Of a stretch of 39,704 bases of DNA, positions 8,272 to 17,348 are shown one piece after another (position 1 is the first letter of the stretch; each line of letters begins with the position of its first letter). The stretch covers positions 1 to 39,704 of the forward strand of contig JAJAYP010000165.1 in NCBI GenBank assembly GCA_026786185.1, read 5' to 3'. The notes below the pieces were generated by a model. It did not search any database and was not told the origin of the DNA. It saw only the letters and a list, made by a program, of their open reading frames with translations. Made by a program: the position numbers and the translations under genes. Origin of the DNA: Gemmatimonadaceae bacterium (GTDB lineage: Bacteria; Gemmatimonadota; Gemmatimonadetes; Gemmatimonadales; Gemmatimonadaceae).

Positions 8272-9705
8272 ATGGTTCGCCTGCACCGGTCGCTGCTCCT
8301 CTGCACACTCGTCGTGGCGTCTGCTGGCGCGCAACAGCGTCCCGCGCTGACTCCGCATCAGCGACTCGCGCGCGATGTGTATCGCGAGCTGATCGAGATC
8401 AACACCGCCGATTCTGTCGGGTCGGTCACGCGCGCTGCGCAGGCGATGGCACGCCGCTTCCGCGCGGCGGGCTTTCCCGCACGTGACGTGCAGGTCCTCA
8501 TTCCGCCGGGCAAGCCCACGAAGGGCAATCTCGTCGTGCGATACCGCGGGCGAGGTGGCCCGAACGTCGCCAGGCCCATCCTGTTGCTCGCCCATCTGGA
8601 CGTCGTCGCTGCGCTTCGTACCGATTGGACGATCGATCCGTTCGTGCTGACGGAACGCGACGGCTATTTCTATGGCCGCGGCACCAGCGACGACAAGGCG
8701 ATGGCGGCGATCTTCGTCGCCAACCTGATTCGCGATCGGAAGAATGGCTGGGTCCCCGACCGCGACGTCATTCTCGCCCTCACGGCGGACGAGGAGGGAG
8801 GCGACGCCAACGGCGTGGATTTCCTGCTGGACCGCCATCGTCCACTGATCGATGCGGCGTACGCCATCAACGAAGGCGGCGGCGGTTCACTGCGTGACGG
8901 GAAGCCGTTCTTCAACACGGTGCAAGCCGCGGAAAAGGTCTACGCGGACTTCACGCTCACGGCGAGGAACCGGGGCGGACACTCGAGCGTGCCACGGTCG
9001 GACAATGCGATCTACCAGCTCGTCGATGCCCTGGCGCGCGTGGCGCAGCACCGGTTTCCCGTGCAGCTCAACGAGGTGTCTCGTACGTTCTTCGAGCGTA
9101 CGGCAGCGCTGGAGTCGCCTGCCCTGGCCGCCGCCATGCGAGCCGTCGTCGCCGATGCGTCCGACGCTGCTGCGGTCTCGGTGCTCGAGCGCGATCCCCG
9201 CTACAACTCCATGCTGCGCACCACCTGCGTGGCCACGCGGCTCAGCGGCGGGCACGCGTACAACGCACTGCCGCAGACCGCGACGGCCAACGTGAATTGT
9301 CGCATCGTGCCCACGTCCAACCCGCGCGAAGCACGTGAGGCACTCATGCGCGTGATCGCCGACACCGGCGTCGCGATCAGCGAGACGATCGCGCTCGGCG
9401 ATCGCGCCGACGCGATTCCGAGCCCGCTCACGGCGGAGATCATGGATCCGGTCACCACCATCACCGGCGAGTTGTTCGGTCCCGGTGTGCCGGTCATCCC
9501 CGTGATGTCCACGGGCGCCACCGACGGCCGCATCCTTCGCTCGGCGGGCATCCCCACATACGGCGTGAGTGGACTGTTCGGCGACCCGAACGACTCGCGT
9601 GCGCACGGCCGCGACGAACGGATGCTCGTGAAATCGTACTATGACGGCCTAGAGTTCCTCGACCGGCTCGTGCATCGCCTGGCCGGCGGGAGGCCGATCA
9701 CCTGA
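8272..9705 (+). CDS. Exported M20-family metallopeptidase
   Basis: This 477-residue protein begins with a signal peptide ending near SAGAQ and shows the dinuclear-zinc signature of M20 peptidases: LLAHLDVV, GRGTSDDKA with the bridging Asp, the general base pair in ADEEGG, and the late HGRDE motif. A dimerisation lid domain lies between about residues 215 and 345. The frame is open from 8104, but the ATG at 8272 has a GGAG ribosome site at 8262-8265 with a six-base spacer and directly precedes the signal peptide, so it decides the start. The gene is divergent from the efflux operon. The product probably acts in the periplasm on peptides or N-acyl amino acids; the exact substrate is not readable. 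Confidence 0.93.
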   Translation: MVRLHRSLLLCTLVVASAGAQQRPALTPHQRLARDVYRELIEINTADSVGSVTRAAQAMARRFRAAGFPARDVQVLIPPGKPTKGNLVVRYRGRGGPNVARPILLLAHLDVVAALRTDWTIDPFVLTERDGYFYGRGTSDDKAMAAIFVANLIRDRKNGWVPDRDVILALTADEEGGDANGVDFLLDRHRPLIDAAYAINEGGGGSLRDGKPFFNTVQAAEKVYADFTLTARNRGGHSSVPRSDNAIYQLVDALARVAQHRFPVQLNEVSRTFFERTAALESPALAAAMRAVVADASDAAAVSVLERDPRYNSMLRTTCVATRLSGGHAYNALPQTATANVNCRIVPTSNPREAREALMRVIADTGVAISETIALGDRADAIPSPLTAEIMDPVTTITGELFGPGVPVIPVMSTGATDGRILRSAGIPTYGVSGLFGDPNDSRAHGRDERMLVKSYYDGLEFLDRLVHRLAGGRPIT

Positions 9706-9731
9706 CCGCGTACGCGTAGATGAAACGAAGC

Positions 9732-9761
9732 GAGCCCGCCGGAATGCTTCCCGGCGAGCTC
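9732..9761 (+). terminator. Hairpin downstream of the M20 peptidase
   Basis: GAGCCCGCCGG (9732-9742) and CCGGCGAGCTC (9751-9761) form an 11-base stem with one mismatch around an eight-base loop, 26 bases after the M20 stop. No T run follows, which is common in GC-rich genomes. The rest of the 179-base gap before the next gene shows no other feature. Confidence 0.6.
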
Positions 9762-9884
9762 TGCGCCTGTGCCCTCTCTCGTAAGTGCTTCGCTCCGGAC
9801 GGTGGCGCGCATCACTGCAAGGCATGTCGCGCGCCACGAGGTCGCTGGGTGCACGACTCTCGTGCGCCCACGTATCATTCCGAC

Positions 9885-11192
9885 ATGTCGCTCTCTCGTT
9901 GCACAAATGTTTCGCGTGTGATTCGCGGGGTCACAGTTGCGGTCCTCATGTTTGCCACAGCGTGCACCCGCACCGCGGCCAACCAGATTCCGGTCATCCT
10001 GCCTACGCCCGTTTCGTCCGTGCCGGGTCCACCACCGCCGCGGCTCCCGTCGGCCGTGCGCCTGCAGGCCGCCCTGCCCGCCACGGTCGGCATGGACTCC
10101 ACGCTGCCCGCCCGGCTCGACAGCATCCTCCGCGCCGCCCTGGCCGAGGGCGCTGCGCCCGGCGCGTCCATCGCGGTGGGACGATGGGGACGACTCGTGC
10201 ATCTCAAGGGCTATGGCACCCTCGACTACGCCACCGGCTCGCCGGCGGTCGACGCCGGCAGCATCTACGATCTGGCCTCACTCACGAAGGTCATCGCCAC
10301 CACGACGTCGGCCATGATCCTCGAGGAGTCCGGCACGCTCGACCTCAACCGGCCCGTTCGCGAGTTCGTGCCCGAACTCGATGCGCCCGACAAGGCGGCG
10401 ATCACCGTACGCATGCTCCTCACGCATTCCGGTGGCCTGGAAGCCTATGCGCCCCTGTACCGGCAGGCGCGGGGACGTTCCGAGTATCTGCGCGAAATCA
10501 ACGCGCGTCCGCTCGCGAGCCTGCCCGGATTTCAGACGGTGTACAGCGACTGGGACATGGTGCTCCTGCAGGCGGTGCTCGAGAAGCTCGCCGGCATGTC
10601 GCTCGACAACTACGCCGACGGGCACATCTTCCGCCCGCTCGGCATGAACGACACCCGCTTCGCCCCCGATACCACTGATCGGTCGTATCGGCGCCGAATC
10701 GCGCCCACTACTTCCGACGAGTTGCGCGGAGGACCGCTGCAGGGCACGGTGCACGACGCGAACGCGTGGGCCATGGGCGGGGTGTCCGGTCATGCCGGTC
10801 TGTTCTCGTCGGCACGAGACGTCGCGACGTTCGCGCAGTTTCTCCTCGATGGCGGCAGCTACGCCAATGTCCGCATAGTCGCGCCCCGGACGATCGCGCG
10901 GTGGACATCGCGTCAGGACGGTACCACCAGCCGCGCACTCGGGTGGGACACCCCCGCCCCGTCGTCCAGCGCGGGCCGTTACTTCTCGCCGCGAAGCTTC
11001 GGACACACGGGCTTCACGGGTACCTCACTGTGGATCGATCCCGAGCGCGGATTGTTCGTCGTGCTGCTCATGAACCGGGTGAACTCGCGCGGCGAGGGCA
11101 CTCGGCACGTGCAGCTCCGGCGCGACGTGTCCGACGCGGTGCAGCGCGCCGTGCTCGACGCGCCACTGATCGAATGGGAAGCGCTTCGCTGA
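9885..11192 (+). CDS. Class C beta-lactamase-fold serine hydrolase, lipoprotein
   Basis: This 435-residue protein starts with a lipoprotein signal (lipobox ATAC, Cys27). It contains the SxxK nucleophile motif SLTK in the block DLASLTKVIA, a second motif YSD in place of the usual YxN, and HTG in FGHTGFTG as the third motif. This pattern belongs to the penicillin-binding-protein-like/esterase EstB/AmpC superfamily, whose members range from peptidases and esterases to beta-lactamases. Resistance should not be assumed. The frame is open from 9720, but those first 55 residues have no signal-peptide character and cover the hairpin, so the ATG at 9885 is preferred. No strong ribosome site is visible there. 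Confidence 0.9.
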   Translation: MSLSRCTNVSRVIRGVTVAVLMFATACTRTAANQIPVILPTPVSSVPGPPPPRLPSAVRLQAALPATVGMDSTLPARLDSILRAALAEGAAPGASIAVGRWGRLVHLKGYGTLDYATGSPAVDAGSIYDLASLTKVIATTTSAMILEESGTLDLNRPVREFVPELDAPDKAAITVRMLLTHSGGLEAYAPLYRQARGRSEYLREINARPLASLPGFQTVYSDWDMVLLQAVLEKLAGMSLDNYADGHIFRPLGMNDTRFAPDTTDRSYRRRIAPTTSDELRGGPLQGTVHDANAWAMGGVSGHAGLFSSARDVATFAQFLLDGGSYANVRIVAPRTIARWTSRQDGTTSRALGWDTPAPSSSAGRYFSPRSFGHTGFTGTSLWIDPERGLFVVLLMNRVNSRGEGTRHVQLRRDVSDAVQRAVLDAPLIEWEALR

Positions 11193-11218
11193 CGGCTGGC
11201 GCTTGGGCCGGTCAGCCG
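11193..11218. terminator. Possible bidirectional hairpin between convergent genes
   Basis: CGGCTG (11193-11198) and CAGCCG (11213-11218) pair across a 14-base loop in the 27-base gap between the serine hydrolase and the left giant regulator, which end facing one another. The stem is short, so this is a weak call. Confidence 0.3.
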
Positions 11219-11219
11219 G

Positions 11220-14200
11220 TCACTTCGCCGGCGCCGCGAAGCGCACGCCCGGCATCCGTTCCGCCATGTCCTTGAGCGCCGTGTAGCGCGCGGCGAGCGG
11301 CACGAACTGCTGCACCGTGGAATGGTCCGCGAAGCGATGCACCGCCTCCCACACGCGCGGATCGCGCTCGGCCAGCGTCGCCGCGCAATCGGCCACCAAC
11401 CACGCCGCGGCATACACATCCATCGGTTCGAGCCGCTCGACCGCCGTGCGAAATCGCACCTGCGCGGCGTCATGCCGGCCGGCATGCGCATCGATGCGGA
11501 TCGCCAGTGATTCCAGTAGCTCGCGCCCCTGGAACCACCAGTCGGTGCGGCCGGCGAAGATCTGATACGCTGAATCGAGCGCAGCATGAGCCGCGGGCAT
11601 CGCATCCAGCCGGAGCGCAGCGAGTCCGACACCCGCATGCGCTCCCACCGCGATGTCCTCTGCGTCCAGTTCCGTCGCCAGCGCCGCCGTCTCGCGATAC
11701 AGCCGCTCCGCCTCTTCGGCCGCGCCGCGCTCGCGCTCGAGGTTCGCCAGGTTGTACAGCGCGACGAGGCGATGCGCGTTGTTGCGCAGCGTCGTGTACA
11801 GCCGCAATGCTTCCTGCAGTGCCTCGTGCGCCCCGGTGAAGTCGCCGGCGCGCAGCCCGATGACGCCGAGGTTCACCGACGCATTGGCGGCGACATCCAG
11901 CGTCTGCGCATCGCGGGCGATCGTCAACGCGGCCCGGAACGCGTCGGCGCCTCCGAGGTCGTCGCTCGTGCGCATGCGGGCGATGCCGAGCGAAAGGAAG
12001 GCGCGCGCCTCCATGGCGCGGTCGCTGCGACCTCGCGCGCGATCGACGAGCCGCTGCAACAGGTCCACTGCATCCGACGGGCGGGCGGCGAGCAGGGTGG
12101 TGGCGAGGCGATACATGGCCTCGTCGGCCAGCCCATCACTGCCGTTCTCCTCGGCGATTCGCACCGATTCCTCGGCGATACGAATCGCCTCGTCCGTCTC
12201 GCCCATGCGCGCGAGTGTCTGCACAAGCAGCGACCGGGTCTGCACGATATCGGCGCAACTGCCCACTCGTTCGGCAGTTGCGAGCAGTTCGCGACACTCG
12301 ATTTCCGTCTCGCGTGCGCCCTGGCCGAGTCGCACCCTCGCCTGAAGTCGGCGCAGTTCCACCGGGACCGCCTGCCCGGGCTTCGCGGCGAACGACGGCG
12401 ACGCGAGAATGGCATCGCACGAGCGCTCCACGTCTGCCCATCGTCCTGACTGCTCTGCCGCGCGCGCGATCTCGTCGTGCACGACGGCGCTCTCGTCGTC
12501 GTTGCCGGCGTGCTGGAGGGCGTGCCGCAGAAACTCGGCCGCCTCGTCCAGCGCGTAGAGCGTCATCGCGCGCGCGGCGGCCTTGCGGCACCATTCGTAC
12601 GCCTTGCCCGAATTTCCGCTGCGTGCGTAGTGCGACGCGATGCGGTCGATCGCGGTCGGCGAGCGGAGCACGAGCACGTCGGCGATCTTTTCATGCTTCA
12701 CACGCTGCCGCGCCGGGCTCACCGAATGCAGCACAGCATCGATGAGGAGCGCGTGCGCGAACTGGTAGGTGTCGTCATCGTGCTCGCGCGCCGGCTCGAT
12801 CACCGATGTGGCGAGTCCGGCGTCGATCGCGTCCAGTACCGCCTCCAACGAGACGTCCGCCGCCTCGGACAACAACGCGAGCGGGAAGGTCCGCCCGATC
12901 GCCGCGGCGGTGACGAGGATCTTCATCGCGTCGGCCGACAGGCGCGACAGCCGGCGCCCGACGAGATCCGTCATGCCGGCCGGCAGCGACAGTGCGCTCG
13001 GAATGGTCCACGTCCACGACGTGCCGACGTAGGTGAAGACCCCTTCCTCCGCCATCGTCCGCAGGAGCTGCGTCACGAGGAACGGGTTGCCTTCCGTATG
13101 GCGCAGCACGTAGTCCAGGAGGTCGGCGCCGAGATCGGAGCGATGGAGCGCGCCCTGCAGCCACTCGCGGACTTCTGTCGCCGTGAGCCGCTCCAGCCGC
13201 AGCTCGCGCACACGTTCGTCGCGGGAAAGTCGCTGGCGTCGCTCTCGCACTGGTCCGTACGCTGCTTCCTCGCTCCGGATCGTGAGTGCGATGCAGATGC
13301 GTTCCGTCGTGAGTTGCGCGAGCACGTACTCCAGGGCTTCCCAGCTCGCCGTGTCCGCCCAGTGCATGTCCTCGAGCACGATCGTCAGCGGGCGCGCTTC
13401 GCTCGCGCCGCGCAGGAACGACACCAGCTCTTCCAGCAGCCGGTGTCCCTGGAGCGGATCGAGCTGCGCCGTCATCGACGTGGCCGGCGTGCCCGCGCGA
13501 AGCGGCGTGATGAGCCGGGCGAGCACGGGCCACTGCCTGGCCGGTGCGATGCCGAGCTCGTAAATGCCGGAGAGGGCTTCGGCCCACACGCCGAACGGCG
13601 GCCGGCTCTCGGTCTCCATCGCACGTCCCGTCACCATCACCGCGCCTCGCAGGCGCACTTCCGGCAACAGCTGTCGCACGAGCGACGACTTGCCGACGCC
13701 GGCTTCGCCGATCACGAGACGCGCCTGCGGCGTGCCGTGCGCGCTGTTGTCCAGCGCCGTCACGAGCGAGCGCAGTTCGATCGAGCGACCGACGAAGCGG
13801 CTGAGCACCAGTTGCGGCGCGCCCTGACTTTCCATCCCGGCCACGATGACCTTGTCGCGCCCCTCGCGCTTCGCCTCGAACAGGGCACGATCCGCCGCGG
13901 AGAACATCGCCTCGAAGTTCTCTCCGTGCTGCGGCGCCGTCGCGACGCCTACCGAAAGCGTCACGCTCATCGCGCGCTCCGGCTGATCGCGCAGCGGGAT
14001 CTGCAGCTCCGCCGTCGTCCGCCGGATCTCCTCGGCGATCGCCTTGCCGCCGTCGGCGTCGAGGCCGGGCAGGAGGATCACGAACTCGTCGCCCGCGTAC
14101 CGGCCCACGTACTGCCCTGGCCGCAACTGCTCGCGAATGACGCCGACCACGAGGCGCAGGGCATCGTCACCCGCGAGGTGGCCGAACGTATCGTTCACCG

Positions 14201-16028
14201 ACTTGAACTGGTCGACGTCGACCACGAGCAGCGTCACCGGCGCTCCCGTCCGACGCCGTTCGGCCAGTACCGCGGTGATGACGTTCGTGAAGGCGCGTCG
14301 CACCAACGCGCCGGTGAGGTCGTCCTCCTCGGAGACCGTCACCGTGCCGTTCTTGCCCGAGCGCCGCACCGGCATCGCCCGCTGTGCGGCCGCCGGCGCG
14401 TTCACGGTTCCGCGACGCACCATCTCCTCGAATTTCACGAAGAGTTGCGGGTCGAACTGCTTGCCGACGTCGCGGCGCATGATCTCGATCGCCTCGAGCT
14501 GCGAGAACGCGCGCTTGTAGCTGCGCTCCGTCGTCAACGCGTCGTATACATCCGCCACGCAGAGGATGCGGGCCGGCAGCGGAATCGCCTCGGCGACGAG
14601 GCCGTCGGGGTAGCCTTTGCCGTCCCATCGCTCGTGATGGCTGCGCACCATGGGCGAGACGTCCCAGGGAAACTGCACATCCGCCAGCATCTGCTCGCCA
14701 GCTTCTGGATGCTTCCGCACCAGCGCCCACTCCTCTTCCGTGAGCTTGCCGGGCTTGTTCAGCACTTCGGCTGGAACGATCAGCTTGCCGACATCATGCA
14801 GCAGGGCACCGATCCGGAACCAGAAAAGCGAGTTCTCGTCCAGCCCCGCCTTGGCCGCGAGCGCGCCGGCGAGATCGGCGACGCGCTCGCAATGACCCTG
14901 CGTATGAATGTCCTTCGATTCGATCGACTCGCCCCATTTCCGCACGACGTCGAGAAAATCGCCCTCCAGCCGCGCCATCCGCCTGCCCACGTCCGCCAGC
15001 TCGTGTCGTGCGCGCAGCTGGGTGAAGCAGGAGTGGGCGCGGTTGAGCGCCTGCAAGGTCTCGCGATTGCGGCCGAGACGGCCGTACAATTCCGCGAGCT
15101 CACGATTCGTGTCGCCCTCGAGCGCGAGGTCGTTGGCGGCGGCGGCCATCGCTCGTCCCTTGACGAGATGGGTCTCGGCCGCGGCCAGGTCGCCTGTCTC
15201 GCGCGCGATGATCCCGTAGACTTTCTCCGCCTCACCGTTCGCCCGCGCGTCGTCGAGATGCTCGGCTAGCGCCATCGCGCGGTCGCACCGGCGTTTGGCC
15301 TCGGCGAAATCGCGCTTCTCGATCTGGAGCGCTGACGAATTGACCTCGAGCTGGATGCGCGTCGAGAGGCCGCCGAGGGCGTTCGCGATCGTCAGTGCCT
15401 CGGTGAACGCTTCCTCGGCCGCGTCGTGCCGTCCGAGCGCCATGTTCGCCATGCCCAGGTTGTTGAGCGCGACGAGGATGTTGTCGAGGAGCGAGTACAG
15501 GCGACCGTGCGCGAGCGCGTCCTGGTAGTAACGCAGTGCCTCCCGGAAATCGCCGCGAATGCTGGCGAGCGTCCCCAGGTTCGTCATCACGTCCACCTGG
15601 AGTCGTGGATCCGTCGTACTCGTGCCGCGCTCGAGGGCTTCGTGGAAGAGTTGTTCCGCGTGGTCGAGATCGCCCTGCCGCCAGCGTACCGCGGCGAGCA
15701 CGTTGAGCGCATGGCCGAGCGCATTGCGCTCGTCGCCCAGCTCGGCCGTGGCCACCGCGGCCGTGGCGCAGTCCTCGGCCGCCTGGTAGTCCGCATCCAC
15801 CTCGTAAGAGCGCGCGATCCACCGCAGCAGCATCGAGGCGAGCGAGGGCGACGGCGTCGTGATGCTGCGCAGTGCCTGCTCGTAGAGCGCGCGGGCTTCG
15901 CCGCGGCGGCCCAGCTTGTCGAGCGCGCGGGCGTCTTCGATCAGTGCGCGCGTGGACGGGTGTTCCGCCGGTGAATCCACCAGGCGGAGGTGCACGGCTC
16001 GCGCGGTACTATCGGAGGTCGATGCCAC
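11220..16028 (-). CDS. Giant TPR/HD-GYP/GGDEF/STAND-ATPase regulator, copy A
   Basis: This protein of about 1602 residues combines N-terminal TPR repeats (about 30-380), an HD-GYP phosphodiesterase domain (HDVGK at 411-415, GYP at 472-474), a GGDEF domain, an AAA/STAND ATPase and a C-terminal TPR array (about 1180-1590). In the GGDEF domain the active-site loop reads AGDEF at 645-649, and RPGQ replaces the RxxD inhibitory site. The ATPase has Walker A GEAGVGKSS from 774 and Walker B ending LEDMHWAD. There is no signal peptide, membrane helix or DNA-binding domain. It should act in the cytoplasm on cyclic-di-GMP, with TPR/ATPase sensing. I chose the GTG at 16028 because homology to copy B begins exactly there and a strong hairpin lies just upstream. 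The frame is open to an ATG at 16148, which is the alternative start. Confidence 0.9.
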   Translation of the reverse strand: MASTSDSTARAVHLRLVDSPAEHPSTRALIEDARALDKLGRRGEARALYEQALRSITTPSPSLASMLLRWIARSYEVDADYQAAEDCATAAVATAELGDERNALGHALNVLAAVRWRQGDLDHAEQLFHEALERGTSTTDPRLQVDVMTNLGTLASIRGDFREALRYYQDALAHGRLYSLLDNILVALNNLGMANMALGRHDAAEEAFTEALTIANALGGLSTRIQLEVNSSALQIEKRDFAEAKRRCDRAMALAEHLDDARANGEAEKVYGIIARETGDLAAAETHLVKGRAMAAAANDLALEGDTNRELAELYGRLGRNRETLQALNRAHSCFTQLRARHELADVGRRMARLEGDFLDVVRKWGESIESKDIHTQGHCERVADLAGALAAKAGLDENSLFWFRIGALLHDVGKLIVPAEVLNKPGKLTEEEWALVRKHPEAGEQMLADVQFPWDVSPMVRSHHERWDGKGYPDGLVAEAIPLPARILCVADVYDALTTERSYKRAFSQLEAIEIMRRDVGKQFDPQLFVKFEEMVRRGTVNAPAAAQRAMPVRRSGKNGTVTVSEEDDLTGALVRRAFTNVITAVLAERRRTGAPVTLLVVDVDQFKSVNDTFGHLAGDDALRLVVGVIREQLRPGQYVGRYAGDEFVILLPGLDADGGKAIAEEIRRTTAELQIPLRDQPERAMSVTLSVGVATAPQHGENFEAMFSAADRALFEAKREGRDKVIVAGMESQGAPQLVLSRFVGRSIELRSLVTALDNSAHGTPQARLVIGEAGVGKSSLVRQLLPEVRLRGAVMVTGRAMETESRPPFGVWAEALSGIYELGIAPARQWPVLARLITPLRAGTPATSMTAQLDPLQGHRLLEELVSFLRGASEARPLTIVLEDMHWADTASWEALEYVLAQLTTERICIALTIRSEEAAYGPVRERRQRLSRDERVRELRLERLTATEVREWLQGALHRSDLGADLLDYVLRHTEGNPFLVTQLLRTMAEEGVFTYVGTSWTWTIPSALSLPAGMTDLVGRRLSRLSADAMKILVTAAAIGRTFPLALLSEAADVSLEAVLDAIDAGLATSVIEPAREHDDDTYQFAHALLIDAVLHSVSPARQRVKHEKIADVLVLRSPTAIDRIASHYARSGNSGKAYEWCRKAAARAMTLYALDEAAEFLRHALQHAGNDDESAVVHDEIARAAEQSGRWADVERSCDAILASPSFAAKPGQAVPVELRRLQARVRLGQGARETEIECRELLATAERVGSCADIVQTRSLLVQTLARMGETDEAIRIAEESVRIAEENGSDGLADEAMYRLATTLLAARPSDAVDLLQRLVDRARGRSDRAMEARAFLSLGIARMRTSDDLGGADAFRAALTIARDAQTLDVAANASVNLGVIGLRAGDFTGAHEALQEALRLYTTLRNNAHRLVALYNLANLERERGAAEEAERLYRETAALATELDAEDIAVGAHAGVGLAALRLDAMPAAHAALDSAYQIFAGRTDWWFQGRELLESLAIRIDAHAGRHDAAQVRFRTAVERLEPMDVYAAAWLVADCAATLAERDPRVWEAVHRFADHSTVQQFVPLAARYTALKDMAERMPGVRFAAPAK

Positions 16029-16068
16029 GGATGGGCGCCCGGGATCTTGGAAATGAGGTAGTGGAGCT

Positions 16069-16114
16069 TCAGTGTCCGGCGGCCCACAGAGTGCGTGGCA
16101 CCGCCGGACACTGA
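16069..16114 (-). promoter_or_regulatory. Large hairpin in the leader of giant regulator A
   Basis: TCAGTGTCCGGCGG (16069-16082) is perfectly complementary to CCGCCGGACACTGA (16101-16114), and CCAC/GTGG (16084-16087, 16095-16098) extends the pairing inside the loop. The structure lies 41-86 bases upstream of the GTG start and downstream of the small peptide gene on the same strand. It could be a terminator, an attenuator or a processing site that sets the ratio of peptide to regulator. No T run follows. Confidence 0.65.
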
Positions 16115-16117
16115 CCA

Positions 16118-16134
16118 GCCCGCGCGAGGCGGGC
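16118..16134 (-). terminator. Short GC hairpin after the 57-residue peptide gene
   Basis: GCCCGC (16118-16123) pairs with GCGGGC (16129-16134) around a five-base loop, 24 bases after the stop of the peptide gene. It has the form of a GC-rich intrinsic terminator without a T tract and sits directly beside the larger hairpin. Confidence 0.45.
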
Positions 16135-16157
16135 CGTCCAGCGATCATGCTCTAGAC

Positions 16158-16331
16158 TCAGCTAGACGCCACGATGTAACCGGACCGGCGGGCGCTGTAC
16201 GCCGCGACGTCCATCGTGCTCTTCTTCACGGAACCGGTGGTCCCGTTCCGGCTCAGCGACTCGGACAAGCTCGCTGCCCCGGCCAACACGGCGACGCCAG
16301 CGCAAAGCGTCAATGCGATGCGACGAATCAT
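16158..16331 (-). CDS. 57-residue exported peptide with C-terminal SGYIVASS
   Basis: I found this gene by reading the minus strand between the lipoprotein and giant regulator A. It has ATG at 16331, TGA at 16158-16160, and a good ribosome site GGGAG seven bases before the start. Residues 1-21 (MIRRIALTLCAGVAVLAGAA) form a classic signal peptide. The remaining 36 residues are polar, rich in Ser, Lys and Arg, and end RRSGYIVASS. That ending resembles the FSGYVIA and FSGYYVES ends of the two neighbouring lipoproteins. Function is unknown. It could be a secreted signalling peptide precursor or a minimal surface protein. Its place just upstream of a TPR-containing regulator is the reason to look twice. 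Confidence 0.7.
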   Translation of the reverse strand: MIRRIALTLCAGVAVLAGAASLSESLSRNGTTGSVKKSTMDVAAYSARRSGYIVASS

Positions 16332-16338
16332 TTGTGGT

Positions 16339-16343
16339 CTCCC
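16339..16343 (-). promoter_or_regulatory. Ribosome binding site of the 57-residue peptide
   Basis: GGGAG on the minus strand is followed by a seven-base spacer and ATG. It is the clearest Shine-Dalgarno site in this region and the main sign that the short frame is translated. Confidence 0.6.
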
Positions 16344-16406
16344 GTACGGCAGTACACGGCTTCGCGTACTACCCGTGGTTGAGGATCAATGAGTGGGGAA
16401 CAGCGG

Positions 16407-17060
16407 TTAGAAACCGAGGAAGGCGTCGGCCGACTCGGTGAGCTGAGCGATCACGTAACCGCTGAAGTGCTTGATCCGACGGAATACCACCTTGTTCTCC
16501 ACATCGACGTTCGACTTGAGCTCCACGTCGGTCAACGATTCGTCAACGCACGACGTCTCGTTGCAGTACTTCATGACGCGACTCGCATCGATCGACGCCT
16601 GATTCGACACGACCAGGTACAGACTGACGGTCTTGTCGGGGCTGAAGCGCATCGCCGGCTGGAAATCGATGCTGGGGTGATCGGTCGCGGCATTCTTCAC
16701 CACCGCGGTGATCGTCAGCGCTTCGTTCTGCAGCGAGCAGTCGTTGTTCCAGTGAGCCGCGCCGTACGACGAGGTGGCCAGGTCGCAGATCGCGTTCGCC
16801 GGGATGAACAGCTGGCTGGCTCCGAACGCCAACACGTGGTCGCGCGTCGGATCGATCGAGAAGCTGTAGGTGCCATCGCTGGCGCCCACGAGCGCCTTCT
16901 GCGCGTCGGTCGGAATGAAGGGCGACGTCGCCAGCTTTGACGAAAGCGCCGGCGCATTCGGAGCAGTCGACTCACCAGCGCAGCCGGTGAGCAACGTGCT
17001 CGCCAGGACCAGCGCCGAGAGCAGTGAATTTGGGTAGCGAGCCATCATCGGCAATCGCAT
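16407..17060 (-). CDS. SGY-family lipoprotein A
   Basis: This 217-residue lipoprotein has a signal ending in the lipobox LTGC (Cys27), a short Pro/Ala/Ser linker and a single beta-rich domain. The domain has four Cys shared with lipoprotein B (in the AIC...NDC and YCNETSC segments), a PAMRFS block, and a near-terminal FRRIKHFSGYVIAQ block. A polar tail of about 12 residues follows. The shared Cys suggest two disulphides outside the cytoplasm. I chose the ATG at 17060 because GAGAGG stands five bases before it and it gives a perfect lipoprotein signal; the upstream frame to 17294 looks non-coding. No named family can be assigned with certainty. It lies upstream of the 57-residue peptide gene and giant regulator A. 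Confidence 0.85.
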   Translation of the reverse strand: MRLPMMARYPNSLLSALVLASTLLTGCAGESTAPNAPALSSKLATSPFIPTDAQKALVGASDGTYSFSIDPTRDHVLAFGASQLFIPANAICDLATSSYGAAHWNNDCSLQNEALTITAVVKNAATDHPSIDFQPAMRFSPDKTVSLYLVVSNQASIDASRVMKYCNETSCVDESLTDVELKSNVDVENKVVFRRIKHFSGYVIAQLTESADAFLGF

Positions 17061-17348
17061 CGGGACCTCTCGAGCCTGAGCTCTTCGAAAAGGGAGGGAA
17101 GCTGAAACCACCACGTGAAGCCTGTGGTCGTGGCAGTAGTCTCTTTGGCAATGCCGAGGCCATGTGGTGAGCTCTGCAGCACCCGTCAAACTGTCTCGCT
17201 CATTGGGGTACCAAGCCCTGATTAGGACACTTTGACCGCACACAAACGATATCCTGACCGACCGATTTTCCGCCGCTAATCGGGCAAACTGCAACGAAAC
17301 GTGTATTTTGCGACAGGAGATTGAGTGATTGAAAACACAACTGATGTA
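17061..17348. promoter_or_regulatory. AT-rich upstream region of lipoprotein A
   Basis: This gene-free 288-base stretch between regulator B and lipoprotein A is clearly richer in A and T than the rest of the window, especially at 17220-17348. It should hold the promoter of the lipoprotein A, peptide and regulator A transcript. I see no convincing -35/-10 pair. The AT-rich patch continues into the last codons of regulator B and may mark the junction of the tandem duplication. Confidence 0.5.

Noticed and set aside
9885-11192. The serine hydrolase as an antibiotic-resistance beta-lactamase
   Set aside because: The motifs fit the broad superfamily, the second motif is YSD and not YxN, and the protein is a lipoprotein beside a peptidase; resistance is not supported.
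12477-15269. A 930-codon plus-strand open frame opposite giant regulator A
   Set aside because: It is rich in Arg and His and has no domain; it mirrors the codon bias of the real gene on the minus strand, which carries full HD-GYP, GGDEF and ATPase motifs.
16029-16148. A 40-residue extension of giant regulator A from the ATG at 16148
   Set aside because: Homology with copy B starts at the GTG at 16028, the extension contains the large hairpin, and no ribosome site precedes the ATG. It remains a possible alternative because it begins 9 bases after the peptide stop.
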